From: Cristatella mucedo
Lineage: Eukaryota > Bryozoa > Phylactolaemata > Cristatellidae
Length of the DNA: 24,456 nucleotides
Direction: 5' to 3'
Assembly: GCA_009760855.2 (NCBI GenBank)
Contig: WPIO01000568.1
Location: 1 to 24,456 of the forward strand
The notes beneath the pieces were generated by a model. The model was not told the origin of the DNA. It saw only the letters and a list, made by a program, of their open reading frames with translations, and made no database searches. Made by a program: the position numbers and the translations under genes. Within the stretch, counting starts at the first letter, position 1. Each line of letters begins with the position of its first letter. Shown here piece by piece: positions 1-9,574 of this stretch.

Positions 1-391
1 CCGTCAATGAGTTGTCGATCCATCATATTTTTCGGCAGCAACTGCAAAGCGATCAACCTACTCGTACTTACAGAGCGTAGCAGCTGTGGCTCACTCGTGC
101 TTCCTGCACAATATGTATAATACATAAATAGCGACTGTTATGCCTAAGATTTCTACTGTTCAGCCTATCGAACCTCAAGACTGCAAAATAGAGATTTGTA
201 ATAAATAGAGCCTGTAATGTCTAAGATTCCTGTAATTTGCCAATACGACCAATACGGGATAACGAAGGTTATAATGTTATATCTTGGATAATAAATAGCA
301 AATCTTATGCCTGTATTCACTTAGTGCAGCGTTCGTTGTAGCAGAGGAGCAGCCAGCGCTGCACTTCAGCCTGGTCTCCAACAGCTTTGAG

Positions 392-1258
392 ATGCCTTCC
401 TTCCGAGGCAGGGACCTGTCGGTGACGTCAGAGGGGCATCTGCTGCTGGCTGCTGTGCAGCAATTCCAACCCGGCATGCTGGAATACAGTCAGAGCGGCA
501 GAAAGCTGAGCGTCTGGAAACCCGCGAGGCTGAGCATCGGACTGGACGATCAGGTCGTTGCAGTGCAATCCCTGCAGGACGGACGTGCAGCTGTAGCCTT
601 GCAATACTCACGGCTCGTCCTGCTGCTCAGACGAAGCTCTGCTGCTGCTGCAGGGGACTCCCAGGGGACGTGGCTCGAGGAACGACGTGTCGCTAAGCTG
701 CCGTGGCCTCCCTACAAGCTGTCCGTGCTCGGCGACCTACTCGCTGTGGCCGAGGGCTACGGTGGCCGACGGCTGCAGCTGCTGCAGCTGAGCTCGGGGC
801 GGCTGCTGTACAGCAGCAAGTACAAGTATCAGATTCGCAGAGTGGCTCTCTCTGCTGCTGGTCTGGTCACTGCGAGCTACAGTGAGGTGAAGCTGGACGG
901 TGGCAGAGAGCTGTACATAGTGGACAGCTGCAGCCACCGAGGTGACAGACAATGGAGACTCGAGCTGAGCAGTGAGGAGCAAGCGAGGGACGTCTGTGCT
1001 GCGGGCGGCATCGTGTACCTGGCTGTGAGAGGGTGGGGAGACAGCGAGAGGAACTGCGTGAGGGCGCTCTGTGCAGAGACTGGGCAGGTGCTACAGCAGG
1101 TCCTCTCCTACAGCAGCCACGGACTGCAGCCGCCTCGGTGCCTGTCACTGGGCAGAGGACAGAGGACCGTGCTAGCCGTGATGGGCTGGGACAGGCAGAC
1201 TGTGACTGTGTACCGTGCAGCAGCAGCGGCAGGCAGCAGCAGCAGCAGCAGTGGATGA
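392..1258 (+). CDS. Host beta-propeller-like protein, probable last exon
   Basis: An open frame of 288 codons ends at TGA 1256-1258. It stays open upstream to about 299, and a pyrimidine/TAG-rich stretch ending in AG near 344 looks like a splice acceptor, so the ATG at 392 may be internal and the true exon may begin near 345. The protein contains four or more loosely repeated units of the type 'hydrophobic strand, Gly, strand, short loop, L/V-Y/Q-strand' (for example LLAVAEGYGG, GIVYLAVRGWG, TVLAVMGWDR). This resembles NHL, WD or TRIM-type beta-propellers, but I cannot assign a family. It ends in an Ala5/Ser6 low-complexity tail encoded by CAG/AGC repeats. Base composition is far richer in GC than the region right of 3.4 kb, which marks it as host DNA. 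Confidence 0.55.
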   Translation: MPSFRGRDLSVTSEGHLLLAAVQQFQPGMLEYSQSGRKLSVWKPARLSIGLDDQVVAVQSLQDGRAAVALQYSRLVLLLRRSSAAAAGDSQGTWLEERRVAKLPWPPYKLSVLGDLLAVAEGYGGRRLQLLQLSSGRLLYSSKYKYQIRRVALSAAGLVTASYSEVKLDGGRELYIVDSCSHRGDRQWRLELSSEEQARDVCAAGGIVYLAVRGWGDSERNCVRALCAETGQVLQQVLSYSSHGLQPPRCLSLGRGQRTVLAVMGWDRQTVTVYRAAAAAGSSSSSSG

Positions 1259-1378
1259 GATGCTGGGAGGCAGCTGCAGCTCCAGGGGGGACCACTACCT
1301 ACCTAGCACTGCATGTCACTCAGAGCTTGGCTTCACAGCTGCAGGCGCTGCACGTACCTGTACATGTGCATTGTAACG

Positions 1379-1384
1379 AATAAA
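1379..1384 (+). promoter_or_regulatory. Polyadenylation signal AATAAA
   Basis: A canonical AATAAA lies 121 bp after the stop codon of the beta-propeller-like exon. This fits the 3' end of a eukaryotic mRNA and supports reading the preceding frame as a terminal exon. Confidence 0.5.
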
Positions 1385-1800
1385 GTTGAATAATCCACAA
1401 ACTAACGAGTTGAAATCTTGCCACTCGTACGAGCACGAGCTGCTCCAGTCAGACCTCATGCTGCTGCTTCTGCTGCTGCTGCTTTGCATCAACGCCAGCC
1501 AGCGTTCGTCCGAAGATACGTCCGAGCAGAACAACAATCTATTTGGTTCAAGTAGAAATTGGCATCTCGACCGCCATTGCTTGCTTTAGCGGCGGCACGA
1601 AGTAGCTAAGAAAGCCTGCTCCGTCATCCGTAGCGGCCCAGGCTGGATGCGATCCGCACCGATAATTCCTCAGAACAAAATGATCCGAGATTTTATGTGA
1701 TGGTACAGGCTTTCTATTTAATTTCCAACAGCGAACAGTGCAGGAAGCATCCTTTTTGCGTCCATCACTACCGCTGGTGTATTAGAGAGCAGTTCGCCTC

Positions 1801-1862
1801 AGGGTTTCGGCCAGGCGATAGGATGCAAGGCACAGCAGCATCCGGGTAACAAGTTAGAGTCG
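1801..1862 (+). repeat. Dispersed direct repeat, copy 1
   Basis: About 60 bp beginning AGGGTTTCGGCC and containing TGCAAGGCAC matches 3163-3223 (AGGGTCTCGGCC...TGCAAGGCAC) in the same orientation, with roughly three quarters identity by eye. The two copies bracket 1.3 kb of host DNA, so this is probably an interspersed repeat family. Confidence 0.55.
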
Positions 1863-2864
1863 CTTTGCAAGCGAGCTGTAAAGTATTTTTTTTAATTGCC
1901 GCTGCATGAGCGAAATGACCACTAGTGGCTGTAGCGGTGCTGCGTAAATTAAGCTGCTTAATTAGATCATCTTTGCCCTCTAAAGCGTGTTTAATTTGTG
2001 TATTTGCGAGACAGTAGAGGCAAGTTAAGCGCCCGCAGACGAGCGCCCGCCGAAAAAAAGCGCCCGCCGACGAGCAACACCGCCAGTTTATTTCACTAGG
2101 CACTGATCAGGGGGAGGGCTACTCTCAGCAACCCTCTCTTCCACTGCAGTGCTCGCCGACTCCCTCGTCCAAAAAATCGGTCATCGCACATTCCAACCGC
2201 ATACCACGTTGAGCGTCACAGCCCACTCGAACAGCGATCAGTGGATGCACTGTCAAATGAAACCACACAACCCCGGCTAGAGCACTCACTTTGACCTTTC
2301 GTTTCATGTGGAACAGGCCAGAGTTGATCTCGCCCAGAATATACCCGGGTTTCAAACGAGCAAGGCGGAGGTGCAAAATAGGGTAGTCAAAACTTTATCC
2401 CTAACCCGTCTGAGAAACGAAGCAGAGTACGAATTTGTTTAACTGTAGCAAACTTGCTTAGTTATTGTTGATTGCTTAAATGCCCCTCATGCAAGCAGAG
2501 ACTATTCGAAACAAAATTGCATACGATACCCTACAAAGAACTCGTGCAGATATCTAAAAAGCGTATACAAGAAAGTGAGATTTTCATTTTGAACCGTTAA
2601 AGTAGTTTTCAGAAGCAGTTGAGTTGGTGGTCTGCTTTGTGGCTGCTTCCGGCGCCGAGCAGACGGGACACTGCGGCAGGCACTCCTACACTTAAATATT
2701 TGCAATTACGTTCTCTGTGTATTGGCTGCCAAGGCCGGAAGTGAAGACAAGTCGGACGAGAAGCCGAAAAGAAGGAAATGAGTGGCAGAGAGAAAGGAGC
2801 GAAGCGGACCGGAAGCGGAAGCAAGCAGGTGCCCATAGCAGCATCGCTGCAATCTGTAGCACCT

Positions 2865-2935
2865 GCACGATGAGAACGTCGAAGGGAATTCCACAGCCTA
2901 GGTCCTAATGAGCAAATGGAATGATTGCCTGCCAG
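2865..2935 (-). mobile_element. Possible non-LTR retrotransposon fragment
   Basis: On the minus strand an open frame contains SLGPRLWNSL. This resembles the 'gPxLWNsLP' signature found just after the reverse transcriptase domain in many LINE elements. Only this short signature is visible, with no YxDD box or endonuclease domain nearby, so it would be a small relic. A chance match is possible. Confidence 0.3.
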
Positions 2936-3162
2936 ACGATCACCTGTATATCTAGAATGCTTTGGAGGCAAGTCGGCAACGGATACCCTATTTAAGTCGG
3001 CGATGGTTTGGGCCACTTGGCGACTAAATGAGTGGGCGTGGCTGCGACGCCTAACAGGCATTAGTAATCAAAAACGATACGTGCAACAAGTCTGTGTTGC
3101 GCAAGCGAATCGACAAGGTTTGACAACGATTGAGCTTGGCCACAGCGGAATGAGCCTCTGAA

Positions 3163-3223
3163 AGGGTCTCGGCCGGGCGGTGCGGTGCAAGGCACGGTGC
3201 TTCTGGGTCGCCAGTTTAAGTCG
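3163..3223 (+). repeat. Dispersed direct repeat, copy 2
   Basis: Second copy of the repeat at 1801-1862. The best conserved parts are AGGGTYTCGGCC and TGCAAGGCAC, and both copies end in AAGTCG/GAGTCG. Confidence 0.55.
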
Positions 3224-3399
3224 TGTAGTGATTCGCTACCTTGTATTGTACGCGTATTTTGAACCTCCAAAAAACATATGCAGGACACTTGGCTAAGAAT
3301 AGGCAATTTGTAAAAGGTAAGAAAACAACTATTTGACGTGTCTCACTTTGAATTCGCACGCAATATCAAGTGCATCGACAAAAGGGGTGATTTTGTGGA

Positions 3400-3572
3400 T
3401 TTTTACCCTATACGACATTTTTATTTTATCAACTCGCATCTTTTTCTCTTTTACAACATTTTTACTTTTTCAACTCGTTCTCGTTAACACTCGAACTCGT
3501 TTCAAATCTAAAAACGTTGTAAAATGAAAAAAGCGCTCGTTTCAAAAATAAAAACATCGTGTAGTGCAAAAA
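3400..3572. repeat. Imperfect long inverted repeat (potential hairpin)
   Basis: The arm 3400-3483 (TTTTTACCCTATACGACATT... to CAACTCGTTCTCG) and the reverse complement of 3490-3572 (TTTTTGCACTACACGATGTT... to GAAACGAGTTCGAG) align along about 83 bp with few gaps and roughly 70-75% identity by eye. The spacer is only about 6 bp, so the sequence could fold into a long hairpin. It lies where composition switches from host-like to AT-rich viral DNA, about 300 bp before the first viral gene. It may be part of a terminal repeat of the element or an unrelated foldback element. Confidence 0.65.
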
Positions 3573-3610
3573 CACATCACAACGAGCTCTCATTAGCACT
3601 CGAACTCGTT
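3471..3610 (+). repeat. Pair of 31-bp direct repeats (3471-3501, 3580-3610)
   Basis: Both copies begin CAAC and end CACTCGAACTCGTT; 26 of 31 positions agree. The first copy overlaps the centre of the inverted repeat and the second lies just outside its right arm. Together they form an organised ACTCGTT/AACGAG-rich block at the left edge of the viral element. Confidence 0.6.
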
Positions 3611-3702
3611 AAGTATTGTGAAACTAGGATAGCTGTTTTCAAAATCTTTATATATTATAGTAAAACAATTTTGTTGTAATTTTATTTTTATTTAAACAAA
3701 AT

Positions 3703-3864
3703 ATGTTTACCTTATATAGCAAGATGGTTTTTCTAATCAGACAAAGAAATTATTTTGCGTCTGAGACAAGGAGATTAATGAATGCTGATTTTGATTTACC
3801 AATAGCTAAATATGATCGTAAAGCTAAAAGAATTAGAAAAGAAAAAAATAATTTCTTGAAATGA
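3703..3864 (+). CDS. Small ORF with motif shared with PolB N-terminus
   Basis: This is a 53-residue basic open frame preceded by an AT-rich leader with TATATATTATAG at about 3649-3660. Its segment RRLMNADFDLP is nearly repeated 100 bp downstream at the beginning of the polymerase frame (RRLMNIDFDIP), each preceded by an E-T/A. It may be a truncated duplicate of the polymerase N-terminus, or a separate small protein sharing a processing or priming motif. The function is not recognised. Confidence 0.4.
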   Translation: MFTLYSKMVFLIRQRNYFASETRRLMNADFDLPIAKYDRKAKRIRKEKNNFLK

Positions 3865-3874
3865 AGCGAGAAGA

Positions 3875-6800
3875 TTGATGAATATTGACTTCGACATTCC
3901 TTCAATTAAGTATGTTGGTAAAACTGGAAGATTTAATAAAGTTGGCTTTACTAATCCAATTGTAACTGCTGGAGGAAATATCTTAACTTTTACATATAAT
4001 ACTAAAAAATGGTTTGGAGACTTCGAGACTTTAAGAGAATCACTCAGGTATCAAACAAAATTATTGCTTAATAGAGTTGGAAAAAATATGGTCTTTTATT
4101 AGAGTTCATTTTAGAGTATCATTTGATATGAAAACGTTTGATACTGGTGAAACAGAAAGAAGAGGATCTCAATCTAAATCAATTTTAACTATGGATACCG
4201 AATCAGCAGATGAGATTTATGATAAAATAATACTTACACTTGGAATAAATTCTGAGTTACTAGTTGAGAGAGGTGTTGGTTCTGGTTGGTTATTTATTGG
4301 TTTTCACTCATTTTCAGTTGTTATATCTAAATATATTCCAATTGACGGTGGTTCATATGTTGAAACCCCCGATTATCTCGCTAATAAAAAGTGCGTTACT
4401 AAGATAAAAAACTATGATGATGAGTTTTGCACGCTATGGTGGGTTTTGAGAGCTCTAAATTCAGTAGAAAGAAAGAAATGGAAGACAAATGATTTAAAAA
4501 AAATACTAAGCGAACAATATTCAAGTTTAATAATAGATATCGAGTGGCTTATGAAAGTTAAAGACAAAAATAAACTAGAGAAAGCTAAGAATGTTAGCAT
4601 AAATGTTTACTCGTGTCGGTACAAAGAATCAAGAGTTTCTCCTTTAAGAGTTGTTAAGAAAGCTGATGAGATTCTTAATAGACATATCAATCTGTTGCTT
4701 TTAACAAGTGGTGATATCGAACATTATATTTTGATTAACAATTTTAATGCTTTATGTAGACCATCTAGCTCTGGAGGAAAACAATATTACTGTCATCGAT
4801 GTTTAAGTAGATTTTTCGATAAAACTCAAATAGACGAGCACCTAGAAATAGGTGATAGCATAAACTCAGGAACAACAATATATGTAATGCAAGACGAACA
4901 TAATAAATTTATATCATTTGATTCATTCAAGCATCTAAGCGTATGTCCTTATGTTTGTTATCCAGACTTTGAATGTTTAGTGCAAAAAGGAGAGCTCGAG
5001 GACCACTTTTCAACACACACACCATGCTCTGCTGCATATGTTATAGTTGACTGGAATGGTAAAGTTGTTAATAGGTTTTTAAACGTTGGTCCTGATTGTG
5101 TAAACACTTTCTTAAAAAGATTATTTGCTATGGCAGATTTTTATAAAACTCTACTAGTTGAGAAAAATTTAGATAGCATGATGATAGATTTAACTGAGGA
5201 TGAAATGAAAGCACACGATGATGCAATTTTCTCTTGGATGTGTAAAGGACCATTTAATCAAAGAAATGATGAGTTGAGAAAAGTATTTGAGTATTGTCAT
5301 TTAACAAATAAATATAGAGGCGCTGCTCACCATTAACGTAACTTTAATGCAATTATTGATTTTAGAAAATGGCAATTACCTGTTTTATTTCACAATTTTA
5401 GGGGATTCACATACCATTGTTAAAGAATTGGAGACTTTTAGCGTTGAAGCAGAACCAATAGCAAATTATTTAGAAAAGTACTCAAAGATGCTCAAAGTTG
5501 GAGATTTGGTTTTTAAAGATAGCATGCAATTCATGATCGGATCATTAAATACCATTGCTTCGACAATGGGAAAACAATTGATTGCTTTCCAATGTCAAAT
5601 AAAGTTTAGGGTGAAAAATATAAAGGAAAAAAATCCTAATCTTCTTGCTGTTAAAGGAGAATATCCATATGAATTTATGGATTCTCGGGAGAAATTTAAT
5701 TGTGATGCTTTACCGAGCAAGGAGTCTTTCTACTCTAATGTTTATATCGAAGGAATATCAGATGATGATTATAAAAAGCAAATGCTGTTTGGAAAGAATT
5801 TGACTGTAAAACACTTCTTGATTATCATGATTTATATTTAATAACTGATGTATTGCTATTAGCAGACTGTTTTGAAAGTTTTAGAAAGGGATTGATATCT
5901 AAATTGAAATTAGATCCTGCAAACTGTGTTACAACACCAAATTTTTCATGGATCGCTGTGTTTTGGTATTCTGGAGTAAAAACTGAGTTATTAACAAACA
6001 GAGAGATATTTGACACATTTAAAAAATCAATTCGCGCAAGTATTTGTCAAGTTAATAGTAGATTAGCTAAAGCAAACAATCCTATAGTACCTGGATATGA
6101 TTCTAGCAAACCTACAAGATGGATTACCTACCAAGACGCTATTAGTTTATACCCAACAGTAATGATGGAACTTCTTCCACAAGGAGAAATTGAAGAGTGT
6201 TCAATTGATGGGTGGGACAGAGAAAAAATACTATCATTACCTGATGAGTCAGATGTTGGAGCTTTCTTTGTTGTTGATATTGAGTACGATCCTAAAACAA
6301 AAGAGTACTATCATGATTTACACAATGAATATCCATTATACTCGTCTAACAGAGTTGTTGACTGTAGTGAATATTCTAATTTTCAAAATAAATTTAAAGT
6401 AGGTGCGTGTAATATTCCAAAACTAATGTGTGACTTTTCATTAAAAAAAATTATTTAATTCACTATAGATATCTAAAGTTTTGTTTAACACACGGAATGA
6501 TAGCGACAGTAAAAAAGGTTTATAAATTTAAGCAATCTAGATGGTTGGAGCCATTTATTCAAATGTGTGCTGATATAAAAGCAGCAAATTTAAATAAGAA
6601 GCTCTTGAGAAACCTTTGGAAATTGATAATGAATGCGTTTTATGGTAAAACATGTGAAGATGTTGAAAAAAGAGTAAAAACTTATCTGATTAATGTTATT
6701 GATGAAATAGGAAGTAAGAAGTTTAATAAAAGAGTACGCGATCCTAGAATGGTAAACTTTAGAGATTTTAGCAAAACATTAACACTATTTCAAATGAATC

Positions 6801-7480
6801 AATCAAAGACCAGGTTAAATAAACCAAAGTTTATAGGTAGCACAATTCTTGACTTATCTAAATTACACATGCAGAAGTTTCATTATGATGTAATAAAACA
6901 AAAGTATAACGAAAAAGTTAAGTTAATCTATACTGATACAGATTCATTGATCATGGATATTGAAACACCTAATTTATATAATGACATGAAAGATATGCCT
7001 GAATGGTTCGCTGAAGATACGATTGGAAATTTAAAGATGAAACAGAAGGAAAAGTAATTGCTGAAGTATGTGCTTTAAGACCAAACCTGTATTCAGTTAG
7101 TATCATTAATGCAAAAAGAAAAGCAGCCGCAAAAGGAGTTACAAAAGCAGTTTTAACTAAAACAATTGGTCATGACACGTTTGTCAATTGTTTAACAGAT
7201 AGTATATCAATCTTTAACGGAAAAGTAATTGATGGATTTAAAGAAAAACAGGTTAGAACGTTTTTTAAGATATCGCAAAGTAAGCACGAGTACTGATAAG
7301 TTAGAAAAAGTAGCACTGTCTGCCTTTGATTCAAAACTATACTGGTTGGACTGTGGAATTTGCAGTTATGCTTATGGACACTGTAGAATTGCTGATGCGT
7401 TGAGCAACAATCTAAATCCAGGTCGATGTAACACTTGCAATATTAGAAATATTAATATAGATGCCAAAGCGAAAGAGTGA
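3875..7480 (+). pseudogene. polB: Protein-primed family B DNA polymerase (Polinton/adintovirus type), frame-broken
   Basis: Replicative polymerase of the element, expected to start synthesis from a protein primer. In order I see: an N-terminal region typical of Maverick polymerases (ERGVGSGW about 4267, YIPIDGGSY about 4331, an NYDDEFCTLWW block about 4410); a CHRCLSRFF zinc-binding motif (about 4790); the ExoI motif YPDFECL (about 4960); GAAHH (about 5322); polymerase motif A YQDAISLYP (about 6130); motif B KLIMNAFYGKT (about 6620); motif C YTDTDSL (about 6930); and a C-terminal LSAFDSKLYW and YGHCR block (7320-7390). The reading frame is broken near 4100, 5336-5420, 5840, 6458-6497, 7057 and 7283. 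The exonuclease acid pair and the DTD metal-binding aspartates are all present, so the breaks rather than motif loss inactivate it as sequenced. Confidence 0.93.
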
Positions 7481-7604
7481 AGAAATCATTGAACCAAAAG
7501 CAAAAGTAAAAGTCGAACATGATATTCGTGAAACAACAAAAGAGTTATATGAATTACAAATAGAAATGGAGTATGATAGAGCAGAAGAAGAGTTAAATTT
7601 TTGA
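7461..7604 (+). CDS. Small charged protein, unknown
   Basis: A 47-residue frame that begins MPKRKSEE and is followed by Lys/Glu-rich sequence that could form a short helix. The PKRK tetrapeptide at the N-terminus looks like a simple nuclear localisation signal. The ATG sits in AATATAGATG, a version of the TATAG start motif found throughout the element. It overlaps the last 20 bp of the polymerase frame. Too short to assign a family. Confidence 0.5.
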   Translation: MPKRKSEEIIEPKAKVKVEHDIRETTKELYELQIEMEYDRAEEELNF

Positions 7605-7643
7605 GATGGCAGGAATAAATTTATGTTACAAAAATTAAATTCC

Positions 7644-7657
7644 ATAATATAGAAATG
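7644..7657 (+). promoter_or_regulatory. TATAG start motif
   Basis: ATAATATAGAAATG, with the final ATG as the start codon of the acidic protein at 7655. This is one of the perfect TATAGAAATG copies of the element-wide motif. Confidence 0.6.
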
Positions 7658-7816
7658 AAAAACGAAAAAGTTGAACAAACTGAACAAGTTGAAGAAACTG
7701 AACATGAGTCTGAAGTTGAAGAATCCGACAGTGATGATCCTGATTACTATCCAGAAGATTCAGAATATGAAAGTGATGACACCGAGGAATCAGAAAGTGA
7801 ATATGATCCTAATTAA
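7655..7816 (+). CDS. Highly acidic small protein
   Basis: 53 residues, about half Glu/Asp/Ser, for example VEESDSDDPDYYPEDSEYES. The sequence is probably disordered and phosphorylatable. The ATG lies in TATAGAAATG, which decides the start. Strongly acidic proteins in viruses often act as DNA mimics, histone-binding or transcription-activating factors, but nothing here specifies which. It sits in the run of small genes between the polymerase and the leftward fibre block. Confidence 0.6.
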   Translation: MKNEKVEQTEQVEETEHESEVEESDSDDPDYYPEDSEYESDDTEESESEYDPN

Positions 7817-7901
7817 GGCTATGAACAAGCATTCTGTTTCAAAGAAAGTGTAGAATAAAATTACGTAAAAGATGAACTATAAAAATTTATATTTATATAG
7901 A

Positions 7902-8171
7902 ATGGATGTTTCCAGAATTCTTAGTTGTGAACAGTCAAGAGATATGGCGCTTAAAATTTGTCTACAAAAGTTAAAGAGAGTAGATCAAAGAATTTTCAAG
8001 CATTCACTTGATAAACTTATTCCAGATTTGGATAGCTCGTACACTGCTGTTCTTGTTGAAATTTGCGATACCTGTGATAAGCTAATGGAGTGTAGAAGTA
8101 AAATAAAAAAAATGCTGATAGAAGCAGAAAAGAAATCAAAAACTCTAAAAACTAAACGGCGTACAAATTAA
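7902..8171 (+). CDS. Small protein with basic C-terminus, unknown
   Basis: 89 residues from the ATG inside TTATATAGAATGG. An in-frame ATG lies 30 bp upstream (7872), but the TATAG motif and the better spacing favour 7902. The protein is predicted mostly helical, with four cysteines in the middle (EICDTCDKLMEC) and a Lys/Arg-rich C-terminus ending KTKRRTN, a likely nuclear localisation or DNA-contact tail. I recognise no family. The CxxC followed by a further Cys could bind metal, but spacing alone does not prove it. Confidence 0.65.
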   Translation: MDVSRILSCEQSRDMALKICLQKLKRVDQRIFKHSLDKLIPDLDSSYTAVLVEICDTCDKLMECRSKIKKMLIEAEKKSKTLKTKRRTN

Positions 8172-8217
8172 TTAAGACCTTATGAAAATAGGTGATTTGT
8201 TTTATTTTTTATAATAG

Positions 8218-8228
8218 TATAGGAAATG
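8218..8228 (+). promoter_or_regulatory. TATAG start motif
   Basis: TATAGGAAATG directly at the start codon of the 174-residue gene at 8226. Identical to the copy at the packaging ATPase (15813-15823). Confidence 0.65.
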
Positions 8229-8750
8229 TCGACAGCAACTGAAGTAACTGATTCCAATCTTGCTACATCTGCAACTCTGCTGAAAGCATATGTTGATTAT
8301 CTTGTAAAATCTAGAATGACTGCTTACGATCAACAGACACTCGACTCAGATATCTCAATTATGACTGATGCATCTGTTAAAAAGTTTTATATTGATGAGT
8401 GTGACATTGAAGCACAAAAGGTAATCACTTCAGGAATGGCAAGTGTAACAAGTGATCTTGAAGCAACAGTTAGAACAAAAATTTATACTCTTCTCGATAA
8501 ACCTGGAGAAATCTCTGGATATACTACTTGGATTGCTAGCCAGCTACCAACACTTTCAACAGTTATTTCAGGCGTTGCAGGTATTAAACCTGATATCTCT
8601 GGAATTGTTAAAGATGAATGCTATGCAATTCTACCTGATATCTCTGATGGAACTAGTGCTAGACAAAAAGCAACACTTTCTGCTCTAGCAACTCCAGCAA
8701 CACAAACAGTTCCAGTTTCTGATACAATTCCAACAACTACTTTATTATAA
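8226..8750 (+). CDS. Unknown protein, 174 aa, intact
   Basis: An uninterrupted 174-codon frame, one of the few long intact genes. It has no recognisable domain. The N-terminal two thirds is predicted helical and contains AYVDYLVKSR and an acidic DECDIEAQ segment. A similar DECYAILPDISDG segment recurs near residue 135. The C-terminus is Thr/Pro/Ser-rich and ends in leucines. The start is fixed by TATAGGAAATG. Its position after the polymerase and its intactness suggest an early or structural accessory gene; function unknown. Confidence 0.7.
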   Translation: MSTATEVTDSNLATSATLLKAYVDYLVKSRMTAYDQQTLDSDISIMTDASVKKFYIDECDIEAQKVITSGMASVTSDLEATVRTKIYTLLDKPGEISGYTTWIASQLPTLSTVISGVAGIKPDISGIVKDECYAILPDISDGTSARQKATLSALATPATQTVPVSDTIPTTTLL

Positions 8751-8766
8751 ACTTATTTATAAAGAA

Positions 8767-9057
8767 ATGAATGTAAAAACTAGAAGCAAAGATTGTTTGA
8801 CAGTAGCACAAGGGCAACAATTTACAAATAAAAAGATTTGCTCATATCCAATGTGGAGAGTTGAATATATTAGAAGTACACTTTTAGAAGCATTAAAACT
8901 AGTTTTAGAATACAAAGCTTTAAGAGTTAATCATTCTGAATCAGAAATGACATACATATTCACAAAAGTTAAAGATGGATCAATCTTTTCAGGGTTTCTT
9001 AAAGCTTTGAAAATAGATAAAATAAATGTTTTGAAATCAGAAGCATACTCTAAATAA
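8767..9057 (+). CDS. Unknown small protein, 96 aa
   Basis: An intact frame beginning 17 bp after the previous gene, with TTATAAAGAAATG at the start. The protein is basic, with a central helix-rich region (YIRSTLLEALKLVLEY) and a following YIFTKVKDGS strand/turn. No family is recognised. Tight spacing with the 174-residue gene suggests co-expression. It converges on the leftward genes that start at 9500. Confidence 0.6.
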   Translation: MNVKTRSKDCLTVAQGQQFTNKKICSYPMWRVEYIRSTLLEALKLVLEYKALRVNHSESEMTYIFTKVKDGSIFSGFLKALKIDKINVLKSEAYSK

Positions 9058-9113
9058 ATAGAGTTAACAAAACAACTAACAGGAAAAGAATGTAGTATAT
9101 CAACAGAGTTTAT

Positions 9114-9500
9114 TCAAGAAAGTTTAGATTGGAGATTCAAACTATCTGTAGTATAAGTAAGGAAGTTTTCTTCTGGATATATAAAAACACTACCAAAATT
9201 AATTTCAATAACATCTAAAGTACCTGGAGTAATAATATTATTACAGTTGAGAGCAGGAAAATTGGTAGCTATGACTATATTATTATTATTAGAAACATCG
9301 AACTGTGTTATATAATCACTTGATAATAACATGTAATTATCTTCAACCCCATAATAGGTGATATTAAGAAAATTAGAAACAAAGAAATTTGCTGAGTATA
9401 ATTTGTGATAGTAGTCCATAACTATAAAATTTATTAAACTATCAATATTTAAATTAGGTTTAATTTTAACATTAAAATATTTTACTCTAGTCATATTCAC
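9114..9500 (-). CDS. Unknown protein, 128 aa, possible structural
   Basis: A leftward intact frame with a composition rich in Asn, Ile, Phe and Tyr and alternating hydrophobic residues that suggest beta-strands (for example NNIVIATNFPALNC, VIEINFGSVFIYP). That would fit a capsid, fibre head or jelly-roll-like protein. It follows the leftward fibre-like gene and may be its last gene of a series. I see no diagnostic motif, and the TATAG motif is not clear at this start. Confidence 0.55.
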   Translation of the reverse strand: MNMTRVKYFNVKIKPNLNIDSLINFIVMDYYHKLYSANFFVSNFLNITYYGVEDNYMLLSSDYITQFDVSNNNNIVIATNFPALNCNNIITPGTLDVIEINFGSVFIYPEENFLTYTTDSLNLQSKLS

Positions 9501-9574
9501 ATCACTTAATATAATTGATTTTTCAGTTATTTATTCAGTTATTCTGTATAACAGATCATTGTGAATCGTATTCT

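Larger units (their letters stand above)
1590..3330. other. Gene-poor host DNA with repeat debris
   Basis: I see no convincing gene here. The stretch holds a CTG/CTT-rich run just before it (about 1459-1484), a cluster of three AGCGCCCGC words near 2030-2070, two copies of a dispersed repeat, and a possible retrotransposon fragment. Open frames are short and have no recognisable domain. Confidence 0.5.

Noticed and set aside
120-320. Three loose copies of AATAAATAG...ATGCC/TCTAAGAT at about 124, 203 and 291
   Set aside because: Similarity is limited and spacing unequal (79 and 88 bp); may be a decayed minisatellite but evidence is too weak for a feature.
1225-1255. CAG/AGC repeat tract as a disease-type expansion or CRISPR-like repeat
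   Set aside because: Short, coding, imperfect, and common in such genes; no spacer-repeat pattern exists anywhere in the window.
867-1295. Minus-strand open frame of 142 codons opposite the beta-propeller exon
   Set aside because: Shadow frame of the CAG-rich sense gene, with Cys/Ser/Leu low-complexity typical of antisense CAG repeats.
2609-3061. Long minus-strand open frame of 150 codons in the host part
   Set aside because: No domain except a short LINE-like GPRLWNSL signature; composition and surroundings look like repeat debris, not a gene.
7412-7705. Minus-strand Phe/Ser-rich frame of 97 codons
   Set aside because: Antisense of Lys/Glu-rich small genes; the hydrophobic composition is an artefact of the complement.
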